Of a stretch of DNA of 64,000 nucleotides, positions 1 to 11,888 are shown one piece after another; within the stretch, counting starts at the first letter, position 1; every line of letters starts with the position of its first letter. The translations under genes and the position numbers were made by a program. Origin of the DNA: Metopolophium dirhodum (taxonomy: Eukaryota; Arthropoda; Insecta; Hemiptera; Aphididae); NCBI RefSeq assembly GCF_019925205.1, contig NC_083565.1, positions 3,701,001-3,765,000 of the forward strand, read 5' to 3'. Below the pieces are notes generated by a model that was given only the letters and a program-made list of their open reading frames with translations, was not told the DNA's origin and ran no database searches.

Positions 1-854
1 TTTTATGTTTTATCATTGTTAGGCTTACTACACATCACAGTAAGTCAGTTAGTTTGTGAAACACTCATTCGACCAACCTTCTGAATGTATTAGTTCTTCA
101 TAGATCATCGGCTAGCTGAATTATCATTAAGTAACTGTTTGGTAAATCTGTATATTTTTAGAATTCTAGTTAGTCTAACATAATTAACTCAACATATTTA
201 ATTAATAAATGCATGTACAATGTAGTAGGAGAAGATTATATGTTGGTGTTTTACTCAAATTAAGAATGATAATCTTTTAACAACATCTCAAAACTTAAAT
301 CTAAAAATTATTTATTTAAAATATTAATTTAATCTAATTATAATAGTTTTACTAATATTATGCAATTAATTAATAGGCAAACCATCACTTTAATTTTATA
401 GTTTTGTATTATGCAATGAATATTTTAGTTGCAGCTTGCTAGTACTTATGTATTTAATTTATTATCATTTGAAATGTTTTTAAATGTATACATTTTACTA
501 TATATTTTTCAATATAGGAACAGAAATACTGTATACAGTATAGTTAATATTTTCTGCTATAAAATATGAAAAAGAGTCAATATTATGTTATTTAGCACTG
601 TGACTCATAATATGTTATATTGAACCTACCTATAAAATAACCTCAAAAATAACTAAAACATTTAAACATACCTATCATCAAACATACATCAATATAAATA
701 ACAATTTCAAAAATGTTCACAAACAATTTTAATAGGCCTTATTCCTATTAAGTCTAAAAAAAAAATTAAGTCCTGTCTAATAGGTTTGGAATACATTTTG
801 AATTAATCATGTTTTACTTGAATGTTATTTATTTATTTAAATTGTTTTTCTCAG
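1..854. other. AT-rich sequence upstream of first visible UBE3A exon (probably intron)
   Basis: This stretch is very AT-rich, with stops in every frame and no coding-like segment. Because the following exon starts in mid-protein, it is most simply an intron of UBE3A whose 5' exons lie left of the window. A polypyrimidine tract and TCAG end it at 845-854. Confidence 0.5.
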
Positions 855-3800
855 TGTACTAATGTGGTGTCAGCTAATGATGCAGCAGCTATCGCTATTC
901 AATTATTTCGCCTTGATGCAAGACTGTGTGATCAGCATCCCATGAAAGTAGCAAGAACCACTAATAACCCATCAGTGTCTGGAAATACTTTACATGATGC
1001 CAATACATCATTAGCTTGCTGTAGCAACACCCAAGATAATCTGTGTTTATCACATGATGCTTGTGTGCAAACAAACCATCCATGTACAGTATTTGAAGTA
1101 ATCCCTGTACATTCAATTGACTTATCTAGATCATTATCAGATGCCCAGATTACTCAAACCACTAGTACTTGTTCTCAAACAAAGGGTGGCAGTAGTTCAT
1201 CTTCATTTAAAATAGTCAGTGCCGAACCTATGGCCAAAGAACACAATCCATTCATTGCACCAATTGTTGATTCCATGGCACAACAAGAAGAAGATACATC
1301 TGCTCAAATTTCTAAAGAAAAAGTCAATGAAGATGTGTTGAAAAATGTTGATGATCATGTAAATCCTTGTGAACAAAATGGTGCTACAAATCATTCAACT
1401 AACAAGGATATTTTGGATCGCTTGGATGTTGCTTCATTGAGTATACCGGATTGTATTATGCACGATGTAGAAGATATAAACTTAGCCTTCATGGAAACTA
1501 TGAAAAAAACCTTAAAACATATTGCCTCTTTTCAAAATGGTAATTTTTTATTATTTTAAATATTTTTATAAAATATGAAGTACATGTGATAATATTTTGA
1601 AGCTCATCTTAATAAATTAGGTCAATGTTATTTTTTCATCAAATTTTGATTCATATTCTTTGTGTAAATTTAAAAAAAAAAAAATCATAAATACTACGCA
1701 AAAGGTCAACAGACAGTCTTTTAATAGCATAGGCTGGCACAATGTCAGATTATTATTATTATTAATATATTATAAAATCGTATATTGAATTCATATCATC
1801 TATATACCACTAAATTTACTTACATATTAGATTTTGAAAAAACAATAATTAACTAATATTATATATTATTTATTTGTTGGCCAATAGGCAACAATTGTTT
1901 CATACATTAGACAAAGTACACATAATGTGATTTGTTTATAAATATTGAAGGTCCTTTCACCACTTGGCTCTAACCCAATACATGCGTTTCAGTTATTTAG
2001 CGTGTTATTTTACAAATTTTGGCAACATCCGATATTATATCTTTCTTTGTATATTATGCTTTGTCTTGAATTTAACTTTTATGAAGATAATCCTCCTACC
2101 TATTGTTTTATTAGTAATATTTTGAATGCCTGTGTGAAATTTCATTCAGTGTATCATGTGTAATGTCTATGCAATAACATGATGTGTATTTTAAATGTTA
2201 CAAACCAATATTTTTTAATGTTTCCAGGTATTAAATATTTGAACGAAACCAATTTGATCGAACTAACGAGCCATTTAAAAGGACCTGATCCGTCTAAAGA
2301 TAATAATGAGTTGCTATCTGCTCTGTACCAAGTATTCTCAACACCAGAAGCATTGGGTAATAGTTTTATAAAACGCCCACCAGAACGCAAAAAAGACTTG
2401 CTTAAATTTCATAATCATGCTAAGACTTCATCCCCCAGTATGTCCAAAGAAAAAGTGAGATTTTTAATTTTCTTAATTTATTTAAGTTTAATTCTAGTAT
2501 AATATAACATCATTTTTACTTACCTAGATACGTGAAATGGAAATTGAAAAAGAATTGGATGATAACTCAATGGATGAAGATGACGAGGTAGAAGGAGACG
2601 AAGATTACGGCGAGAAACAATTAGATGTAGCAGGGTTAGCACGAGCATATAAAAAAATGAGTTCCCTCAATAATGATGAGTTTTATAAAGATGTTCTATG
2701 TTTAGCTATTAGTTCCTTATGTGGTAAGTATATTTATTTGGAAAACTATAGGTATTATTCCCATTGTAATAAATCATATTTATTTTTTATTCAGCAAAAA
2801 TTACTGTAGAATTACATTTTTTCAAGTCAAAATCATTTCCAATCAGTGACAAATATTTAGAGGATGTGTTACATTCGCTTAAAATCATCTATGAAATGCC
2901 TTGGTTAGATGACTTAGCATTTGTAGGGCGTATAATCCCTAGGCTTGTAGCAGCTACATGTGTGCTCCCAGTGGCTGAACAAGCAAAACTTGCAAGATTC
3001 TGGAGTGAAATGTCATCCGAAAACACGCTGCGACGTATATTACATTGCCTCCAAGAAGCAATAACGTTCCAACTAATATCTACTGAATACGATGCAACTT
3101 TCCAAGATGAGACTGCTGTTGTATTTGCTACAAAAACCATGAAGGTAAACGAAACTCGCTTTAAAGTTTTTACTACTTTTTGAATTTGAGAGCAAGTATA
3201 ACATCATTGTAACTATTTGTAAGTTATACATGAGATAACTAAATCTATTTTTTTTCAATAATACTACTTATCTCTAAATTAACTATTGCACAATGTGTAG
3301 CACAATTTTGGTAAGTATTCTATATTGTTAAATATTACATGTGTTAATGTCAATAAATTCATTGACTATAGATTTTATACTATGCGAGTATTATGGCCGG
3401 TGAATGTGATAGAAATGTTGATAAAGAAGATACTAAACAGCCTGAACAAATAGAGAAAAAACCTGAAAATGTAAGGGATGAAAATTTACTTGAAGATATC
3501 CTTATTAATTCACATCCAAAGAGTAAAATCAACAAAACCGATCCATTAGCTGACATGTTAAATGTAAGCCTGGATTTAATTTAAATATTTTGATTTGAGC
3601 TGATCACATATTTGTTTTAGATAAATATTTTGGCCTGCCGTGCCCCTTTAATTCCTATATCAAAATTTTACAACGAGTTGTTGAGTGATGCTCTAGAAAT
3701 GGATGATGATTACCAAACTTGGAGAGAAAATGGCAATGAAAAATTTTCTTATATGTCCCATTCATTTGTACTTACCCCAGCCACTAAGACTCTAGGGCTG

Positions 3801-5383
3801 TATTATGATAATCGAATACGTATGTATGAAAATAGACGTTTCTGTCTCATACAAACGTTAATAGGTCAGCCAACTCATCCTTACCTCAAACTTAAAGTAA
3901 GAAGAGAACACGTTGTCCAGGACGCTCTAGTTGAAGTAAATATATTTAACACAGTTAATTTATAATTAGCATACATATATTTATATTTAATTTTACTTAT
4001 TCAGCTTGAAATGGTAGCCATGCAAAATCCGTCAGATCTCAAAAAACAATTGGCGGTTGAATTTGACGGTGAACAAGGTGTCGATGAGGGTGGAGTCTCT
4101 AAAGAATTCTTCCATCTCATTGTCGAGGAATTATTTAACCCAGACTATGGTAGATATTTTTTACAGTTTTATTATTTAATTTTTATGATTATCAATCATT
4201 ATAATATGTAAATATACAATTATAATATCATATTATTTTAGGCATGTTTGTGATTATGAACTCTGATAGTGGAAACCCTACTTATTGGTTTAATTCGTTT
4301 TCGTTTGAAACTGCTGCCCAATATTCATTGATAGGTCTCATAGTCGGATTAGCAATTTACAACAATGTTATATTAAACATTAATTTACCAATGGTTGTGT
4401 ATCGAAAGTTACTAGGAAAACGGTGTACATTCAACGATCTGCAAGATTGGAATCAGGTAGAAACTTGTCATGTTGTATGCATTATAATATGGTGTCTCAG
4501 ATAATATTTATTTTTTACACAGGAATTGTACAATGGTTTAAAGAATTTGTTGGACTACGAAGAAGATGACATTGAAGAAATGTTTATGCAGACATTTAGA
4601 ATATGCTACAAAGATGCGTTTGGTGAAATAGTATATCATGATCTCATAGATAATGGAGATAATATTACTGTAAACCATATAAATAAAAGAGTAAGGACCT
4701 ATTGGTTTATACTATAGTATGAACTTATTTAAAATATTTTTGTTTCACTTAGGAATTTGTGGATAAATATGCTGACTTCTTACTAAACGAATCAATTGGA
4801 GTACAGTTCAATGCATTCTACCGAGGATTCCAAAATGTTATGGAAGAATCTCCATTACAATACTTATTCTGGCCTGAAGAACTTGAACAGATAGTGTGTG
4901 GCAGTAAAGTAAGATTGCATTTCTATTTTTTTAAAGATGTCAGTTCTAATAATGATTTTTCAGGTATTTGATATGTCAGAATTAGAAGAAACTACACTTT
5001 ATGAAGGAGGATATCACAAAGAAACACAAGTTATCAAAAATTTTTGGGATTTTGCCCATGCACTACCTAGAGTCTCCCAGCAGAAGTTACTACAATTCAC
5101 TACGGGAAGTGATAGAGTTCCTGTTGGTGGCCTCGGAAAATTAAAATTGACCATCACGAGAAATGGTTCAGATTCGGACAGGTATACATTTAATAAAACA
5201 TAGTATCACAATATTTACCTTTTATACATATTACTACATTCAAGCATTGCCTTGTCGTACAGGCTGCCTACCGCACATACCTGTTTCAACGTCTTATTGC
5301 TACCTGAATACAGCAGTAAAGAGAAACTTGATGAGCGACTTTCAAAAGCTATCAATTATGCTGAAGGGTTTGGCATGATATAA
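855..5383 (+). CDS. UBE3A: Ubiquitin-protein ligase E3A (HECT E3), 3' twelve exons, 5' incomplete
   Basis: This is a HECT-class E3 that takes ubiquitin from an E2 onto a catalytic cysteine and passes it to substrates in cytosol and nucleus. Exons by GT/AG and frame: 855-1539, 2228-2454, 2528-2723, 2795-3144, 3372-3563, 3621-3935, 4005-4149, 4242-4456, 4523-4690, 4753-4908, 4964-5181, 5263-5383. All junctions keep frame. The first exon matches the end of the AZUL zinc-finger region (DAAAIAIQLFRLDARLCD) and then runs into a long poorly conserved serine/threonine-rich stretch. The HECT domain begins around 3621; GVDEGGVSKEFF, LGLYYDNRIRMYENRR and LAIYNN are clear family signatures. The catalytic Cys is the TGT at 5282-5284 in HTCFNVLLLPEYS. 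The protein ends GFGMI, as expected for the family. An acidic run lies in exon 3. The first exon could instead begin at 874 (see findings). The gene converges on ERp29. Confidence 0.95.
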
Positions 5384-5953
5384 AACCAATAAGTAAAAAA
5401 TACCCACCTATAAATTGTGCTACATTTGTTTGAGTACAATTCAAGTTTTTAGAAATTTTTATTAATAAGTTTATTTTCAAATCTTGTATAATGTGTATAA
5501 TAATAAGTTCGATTTATTTTATTAAATTTATGTTGAATTATACTGCATATTGTAGTCATGTTTAAAAAACCTGTTATATTTCAGTAAAGTATTAAAAAAA
5601 TAATCAAATCGATTAACTTGTGAGAAAAAATGTAAATACATTTCACGAAATACCTAAAAGAAATAAGTAACTAAATTTTAACATGCACTGTAGGAAAATT
5701 CCAATAATAAACAAATATGTTCATAAAATTTAAAAACTTTTATTAACTTTTAACAAGTATGAGTGATCGTGTTTTATATTGTGAACAATACATACATATA
5801 TAAATTATGAATATACTTCTCTTGGTGTTCATCATTGATCATAGAAGTGATTAAATAATATTTTTATTTTAAAGGTAAATAAATAATTTACAAAAATATC
5901 ACAACCCCAAAAATACCTCATTTAAAATAAGTAGTATATCAAACAAAAGTAAT
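5384..5953. other. Convergent 3' UTR/intergenic region between UBE3A and ERp29
   Basis: AT-rich non-coding gap between two convergent stop codons. ATTAAA at 5521-5526 could serve UBE3A on the plus strand. TTTATT at 5738-5743 gives AATAAA on the minus strand, downstream of which ERp29 transcripts would end. The two 3' UTRs are probably close or overlapping. Nothing else is visible. Confidence 0.5.
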
Positions 5954-6872
5954 TTACAACTCGTCATGCTGTACTTTGAATGATTCCAAAATGTTTAAAC
6001 GAACACTCAAGTCTGCTTTTTTCTCTTGGGTCATTGAACCCTTAAGCACATTGTTGATGCGAATGGTTTCTGTGTGGAAAAACTCGTCACCCTTCTCTAA
6101 TGCTTTTCTCATACTCTTCACATACACCTCGGCCGACTTTTGCTTTTGCTTGCCCTCGCTGCCATCCCATAATTTCTCGGCTCTCAACAATATATCTTTG
6201 CGTTTGTCCACTGATTTTTCCTTGGCAAATTCTGATGCTAAACCATCAAACTTTTCCAATGTACCTGGAAGTCCAATGTACAAGATTTCTTTGCTGTGTT
6301 TAACAACAAACTTTTGTAATTTTTCCTGGTTGAAATCCTCATCGTTATACACATACGGCTCTGACTGACCATTCACAAACAACTTAACGATCGGGTAATC
6401 TTTTTTTGATACACCATACCTTGATGACAAAAAAATAAATAAGTACACAGTAATTTTTTATCAAAAGATAAATCTGTCAAACCTGATGGCCAAATCTTCA
6501 TTGTCTTTTTCTCCGTAATCTTTCACAGGTACTTCGGCCACGAGCAAATCTTCTACCGATTGATAGGCAGAACCTAATTTTACAAACTCTTCGTGTTTTT
6601 CACCATATGGATACGAGACATCGAATTTGACAATTGACACTTTAAACTTTGAAAGAACCTAATGACAGAGAAACTGTACCTAAACACTAGTGTATAATAT
6701 TAATGGTCGATTCTGTTAAAAAATCAGCACAGCTACGACCAAAATATAACATTCATAGTATGTTTACCTTGTCGAAAGTCAACGAGTCTAAAGAAACTAT
6801 TCCTTTAGATTGTGTAGCAAGACACGCGCAAAAACACAACACGAATACCGACAGTGTCTGTATGAAAAACAT
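5954..6872 (-). CDS. ERp29: Endoplasmic reticulum protein 29 (ERp29 / windbeutel)
   Basis: An ER-lumen chaperone of the PDI family that lacks redox activity; the fly orthologue windbeutel helps export Pipe. There are three minus-strand exons: 6872-6768, 6658-6483 and 6419-5954, all with GT/AG borders and continuous frame, giving 248 residues, the usual family length. Residues 1-22 or so form a hydrophobic signal peptide (MFFIQTLSVFVLCFCACLA). Then comes a thioredoxin-like domain (GIVSLDSLTFDK, VKFDVSYPYGEKHEEF) with no CXXC where true PDIs have one, and a helical C-terminal domain (KSVDKRKDILLRAEKLWDG). The last four residues are HDEL, an ER-retrieval signal. The start is the only ATG giving a signal peptide in frame. 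It is divergent from CUSTOS and convergent with UBE3A. The call is firm; the symbol follows the vertebrate name. Confidence 0.93.
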
Positions 6873-7493
6873 TTTATCAAAGCAGAAGTTGGATGAGCGT
6901 TCGATTCACAAATGCCGACTTAAAAGAGTAAAATAGGTACGTTTAAATGTGTGATTTATCACAAAATTTCTATAGAACATATTATTAATGATGATTTATA
7001 CTGTATATTGACATATTGTTATAATATTTGAACTCGAACGTAGTCAACGTACATTTGTCCACGTATATAATAAAAAATAACAATATTATTATTTGTTATC
7101 ATAATCGCTGTTGTTGTTACCACGTATATGTTCGGATCCGTCGTGGTACTTGTGTGATACGGATCCACTCGGTGATATCACAGAATAATTAATTTATTCT
7201 TTAATGATCTGATAACGTTTGAATTATGAAGAACCACGATTTAAGATATTATATTATACTTAATAAATCGTGTGAAGAACCGAGAACGCCGCTCGAATCT
7301 CGGCGTACGGTATGCTAACTCGAACGAAGAACGAAACGTAGGTAAATCGAATCAGGAAAAGTTATTTTGTAAAACTACCTATCGTCTGACGTATGTCTGA
7401 GCAGTGTATTAAAATGTAAAACGTCTTGCTTGTGAGATGATGTGAAAATCCGGTGACAATGATTCTATTTTGTTCCTTTCAGACTTCGGCGCA
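6873..7493. promoter_or_regulatory. Shared intergenic region, putative bidirectional promoter of ERp29 and CUSTOS
   Basis: About 620 bp separates the two divergent start codons. It includes a probable CUSTOS 5' UTR intron: a GTAAAT donor at 7342 and a TTTCAG acceptor ending at 7482, 11 bases before the ATG. Locally it is less AT-rich and has several CG dinucleotides (7120-7340), unlike nearby introns. Two GGATCC-containing segments lie near 7134 and 7161. No TATA box stands out, which suits housekeeping genes. Function is inferred from geometry only. Confidence 0.5.
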
Positions 7494-10400
7494 ATGTCGG
7501 ACGATTCGTCGTCTGAAGATGAGATCACAAAGCGGATACTCAAAGATTCGATCGACACTGATCTACTAACCAACGACCTATACAGCAATAGCCCCAACAA
7601 GAATTCGTCAGACAAAATTAAAAGTGAGTATTATTTTTGATTTTTAAACTACCTAACGGTTAACTACAGAAACTTATTGTATGGAGCATGGCCCACAATC
7701 ATGATTTCATACTAGAAAATAATAAAATAAAATAAAAATAAGCTAATAAAAAACAATGATTAATTGTTCATATTGAATAATTATTTTACTGAAAATGGAA
7801 AATGTTGGTACAATCTTTATTTTTTGTACAATTAAGTAGCAATTGTGTTGTAAAATGAAATTAACTTAATATTTTATTTCAACTTTTAATTTTGTTGAAG
7901 GAATCTAGACCATTTAGTTGTTTTTATTCCAATAGTACAACTATTGATCTAGTAAACCATTAAGAATCTGGAAACATTGAATTTTTTTACATTTTTGATT
8001 TTATCATTTTAAAAAAAAAGTAGAAATTATAATATTGTTATGATTTCTTTTTGCTAGTTGCTGGGTAGACATGTCTATAGAACATCTGTTATGTATTTAT
8101 TTTTAAATGTTATTAACATTTTAGTATTTTATGTCAAGTTATCAATAAAATAATTGTTTTTTTTTCAAAATTTAATAATTTCAATTAAAAAAAGAAATAT
8201 TTATATAATTATATATTAATACCACTTAAAACTCAATATTAGTAAATATGTTAAGAATTAAAATATTCAAAAATAAAAATATTATACAATTTGTATTTGA
8301 TCTTATGGAACCATGAAAAATTGTGCACCTTACTCAGATTAATTTAAATTATTGAAATTGAATATACAAATGTTCCTGCCGGGAACTTCCTGGCTATGCT
8401 GATAAGTATCTAAGTATCTTAAATAATAAATAAACTACTTATAAAAAAAACTTTTTATTTTAGGTATCAATGCTGTACAAGTTAAGCCATCTCTTAGGTA
8501 TATTATTGAAGACGATGGACATAATCATAATTTTATCAAGGTGACTCCAGAATTTCAAGAATTTGTTGCTAAAAGCTTATTCAAACATTTAGAAAGGTAA
8601 TATTATAATTCTTAACACAATTAACAAGCTCTTATGACTATGTATAGCCTCTAAAATTTAGGAAATATGGGTTTTCGTTCATTATGTGACCTACCAAGCA
8701 AAAATTGAGTTTAGTATGTGACCTACCTGTATTACTGTAGTTGACCTACTAAGACAAAATCTATACGTATTGATAATAGTTAATAGTTATGTACTTATAT
8801 TTATAATATGTGCTTGCTTGATTATATAATTTTATTGAGTTTATCTTATGTCATTGTACGTGGGGTTTTAAACGATTATGGATCAATGTCATAGAATTTT
8901 GTTAAAACGAAAAAAGACGCGTTTCTTTATTTTTAACAAGCAATTTTTTTATAATAATCTCAAAATTTTTAAACATGCAGGTGTACCAATAGCAAAATAA
9001 ACTTTATTTATTCAAATGGTAACTACTTTATTTTTATTTAATGGATTCTGATAAATCTTTTTTTTCTGAAAATTTTGATAGTTAAATCATTAATTTTGGT
9101 TTGCTAGTTTATTAACGTTTAATTTACAAGAGCTAAATAATTTTTTCTTATAACTAACTTTTATAACTTGAAATTTGAACCATAAGTTCCCTATATTGAT
9201 AGGTATCGCATGCAAAATATGAATTTAGTAGTTGAAATTCTTTAAGAATTATTTAATAATCGTGATTTAAAATTATTTGCAAGATATTTAGATAAATAGT
9301 CAATCTCAATATAGGTTTGTACCTAACTTAAGCATACTTTTAATCTGAGTTATATTACAGCTTTCCAATATTATTATAACAAGAATCAAATACCATAAGG
9401 TAAGTAATAAAGAATCCAAATTAATGCTATTGTAAGAAAAGTATGATAGGAAAGGTACGAAATAAAATGTAAATGTCCAAAACTAAAAAATATGAAGGGT
9501 TAAGAATTTCAACTCCTAAATTCATACTTTGCATGTGATACCTACCAATATAGGGAACCTATATGGTTCAAATTTCAAGTTATTCCACTACGAGAAGAGC
9601 ACCACAAAACATTGCACTTTTTTCATTATACAATTTTTTTTAACACCTATAGACAACCTAAGACATTAATGTCAACATTCGAATACCATTTACCATTATT
9701 ACTTTAGCCACCTAATAAAGAATCCAAATGTATGATATTGTAAGAAAAGTAACTGCAAAGTAATTAATTACGATTACCTATAATAACAAATTAAAATAGT
9801 ATTACTGATTTTGATGATTGTATGTTAAAATAAAAATAATGAACTATGTTTGCCAAAAATGTTGTTTATGTTTTTTTTTTTTTATTGAGAGAGTGTTATT
9901 AATTTACCGATTAAACTACTTAAGTGTAAAAAAGGTAGTTATAAAAAAAAATGATTTAGCTCTTGCAAATTAAACCTATATCAATTATTTACATTAAAAA
10001 TATTAATGCATATTTTACTAAACTTTAGATGACCATAGTTAATAAACTAGCAAACCAAAATTGATGATGTGACTATCAAAATTTTCAGAAAAAAAAGCTT
10101 TACCAGAATCCATTAAAAAATAAAATTGATTTATTTATTGGTACACCTGCGTGTTTAAACATTTTGAGATTGTTAAAAATAAAGAAACGTCTTTTTTTGT
10201 TTTAACAAAATTCTATGTCATTGATCCATAATCGTTAAAAAACCCCGCATACAAGGACATAAGATACACCCTGTATGATATAGTTACTGGATTTTATTAA
10301 TATCAGACTAAATTAAAAAAATTCTAAATAGAGTAAAATATAATTCAACAATGTTAGTAACTAAGTAAACAAATTTTAAATATTAGATTTTAAGACAATT

Positions 10401-11888
10401 TTCTAACTAGACAACTAGGAGAACCACAGACTATATGAAATAGTCTGTGGAAGAACTAGATTCTAGTTTAGTATAACTAGAATCCCAATAGCCAATGCTG
10501 CCGCGGGTTCAAAAAAATCATATTTTCATTCTTTATTCTTTGATAATAATCAGTGGTGTATTGGTATGGGTACGCGGGTATACGCCGTATACCCATCAGA
10601 AGATTTTCGATTTTCGGCGTATACCCAATGTAAAATCTTATTTTACGGGTATACGCTTCCAAAATAACCAGAAAACCAAATAAGATTTAAAATTTATTTA
10701 ATATAGGAAAAAAACGTTATTCGTATTAATGAATTATTTATCAATTGAAGTAGGTATTGAATATAAGTTATATAACAATATGCGTTGTGTTTAATGTATT
10801 TTAAGACTTTAAGTTCAATTTTGTAAACCCAATATTGAATACAAAAAATCTTTGTGGAAAATTCTATAGATTGTACTTATAATAATAATGTTATTATTAT
10901 TTTAATTTTTTTTACATTCGAGTTGATTTTGTTTTATTTTCTATTGTTACATTATACAAAAATTAATAAAATAATGTTAAAAACTATGTACTAATTGAAC
11001 TGCAATAACGTTATATAATATATACGATGATATAATTTGATCGTTTAGGTTACATACATATTTTATTGGTGCGTATACCCATAAATATATTTACCAATAC
11101 ACCACTGAATACTGATAACAATATTATGCTGATTATGGACAATAATCATCAGTTTTTGTTTAGTCATTGGTTCATCATATGTGAAACAAAATAAACAAAA
11201 TTTTGGTATTCGAAGAATTATATTGGACTATACAAACCAAAAAATCAGTTATAGAATTTTTACAAAAACATAAACTTGATTTCATGCCATAATTATCATA
11301 GTGATACATTGATATAAAGATCAACTTTAGAAGAAAAAATGATACGGTCAAAACTTCTTGGTACTTAGTTCACCATTTCAAATACGAGTAGATCACGCCG
11401 TGTGGTAAGTCACATATTGAACAAAACTCATGTTATTCAATAGTGTATTAACCTAAAATTAACATGTTGAATTTGATGACAATAATGTCAAGTTTCTCAT
11501 GTATGTTATACTCCTGTTTAATATAATATAATATAATAAGTAATGTGTTTTAATCATTTTTAGCCAAATAATTGAAAAAAAAAAAAAACATAAAAAACTC
11601 AAAATAGACAATACTGATGAATCAAAAGGAATTCATTTATTCAATGGATCACCTAAATTACTCTTTTCTCCATTAGACGAATCCACAACTGGAATAAAGA
11701 GAAAACGTCATCTTAAAAATACCAGTGATGAAGTCATATTACAGCGTGCTTCTGAAACAGCTGTGTCATCTGAATGGATATTAAACAGAGATGCTGTTCA
11801 AGGTTGGGCAAAAGTTACCAAAGGAAAAATTATGAAAGTTAAAAGTAACCGTGAAGGTACATTTGATATAATCAATGATGAAGTATAG
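7494..11888 (+). CDS. CUSTOS: CUSTOS homologue (C12orf43-like nuclear protein)
   Basis: Three coding exons, 7494-7623, 8464-8596 and 11564-11888, have GT/AG borders and give 195 residues. The N-terminus is acidic and serine-rich (MSDDSSSEDEITKRILKD). Exon 2 carries the family's most conserved block, PSLR followed by VTPEFQEFVAKSLFKHLE, which matches the TPEF..HVAK..L region of vertebrate CUSTOS. Exon 3 opens with a lysine run (IIEKKKKHKKLKI), a likely nuclear localisation signal, followed by SPKLLFSPLDE and a GWAKVTKGK motif near the C-terminus. In frogs CUSTOS is a nuclear protein that tunes canonical Wnt signalling; the insect role is unknown. The ATG is the first in the exon after the UTR acceptor. 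Intron 2, nearly 3 kb, holds two transposons. Recognition rests mainly on the exon 2 block. Confidence 0.82.
8835..10273. mobile_element. Foldback-like TA-flanked DNA transposon with long inverted arms, in CUSTOS intron 2
   Basis: The outer arms are inverted copies. Left 8840-9115 (TTATCTTATGTCATTGTACG, then GATTATGGATCAATGTCATA) is matched in reverse complement by right 10273-10035. TA dinucleotides flank both ends (8833-8834, 10274-10275). A second nested inverted pair lies inside: 9165-9245 against 9500-9590. AATAAAGAATCCAAA occurs as a direct repeat at about 9408 and 9714. No transposase frame is seen. The TA target points to the Tc1/mariner side, but the superfamily is not established. 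Confidence 0.7.
10551..11107. mobile_element. Non-autonomous DNA transposon with CAGTGGTGTATTGGTA termini
   Basis: The left end CAGTGGTGTATTGGTA at 10551 is exactly inverted at 11092-11107 (TACCAATACACCACTG). Inside, the motif GGGTATACGC or its complement recurs at about 10573, 10617, 10648 and 11069, a subterminal repeat pattern. The CA...TG termini look hAT-like, but I cannot find a clean 8-bp target duplication. There is no coding capacity. Confidence 0.7.

Noticed and set aside
1945..2163. 72-codon ORF upstream of a UBE3A exon
   Set aside because: It lies in intron 1 (1540-2227), has no match to UBE3A and no splice support.
6703..6936. 77-codon plus ORF
   Set aside because: Antisense shadow of the ERp29 signal-peptide exon.
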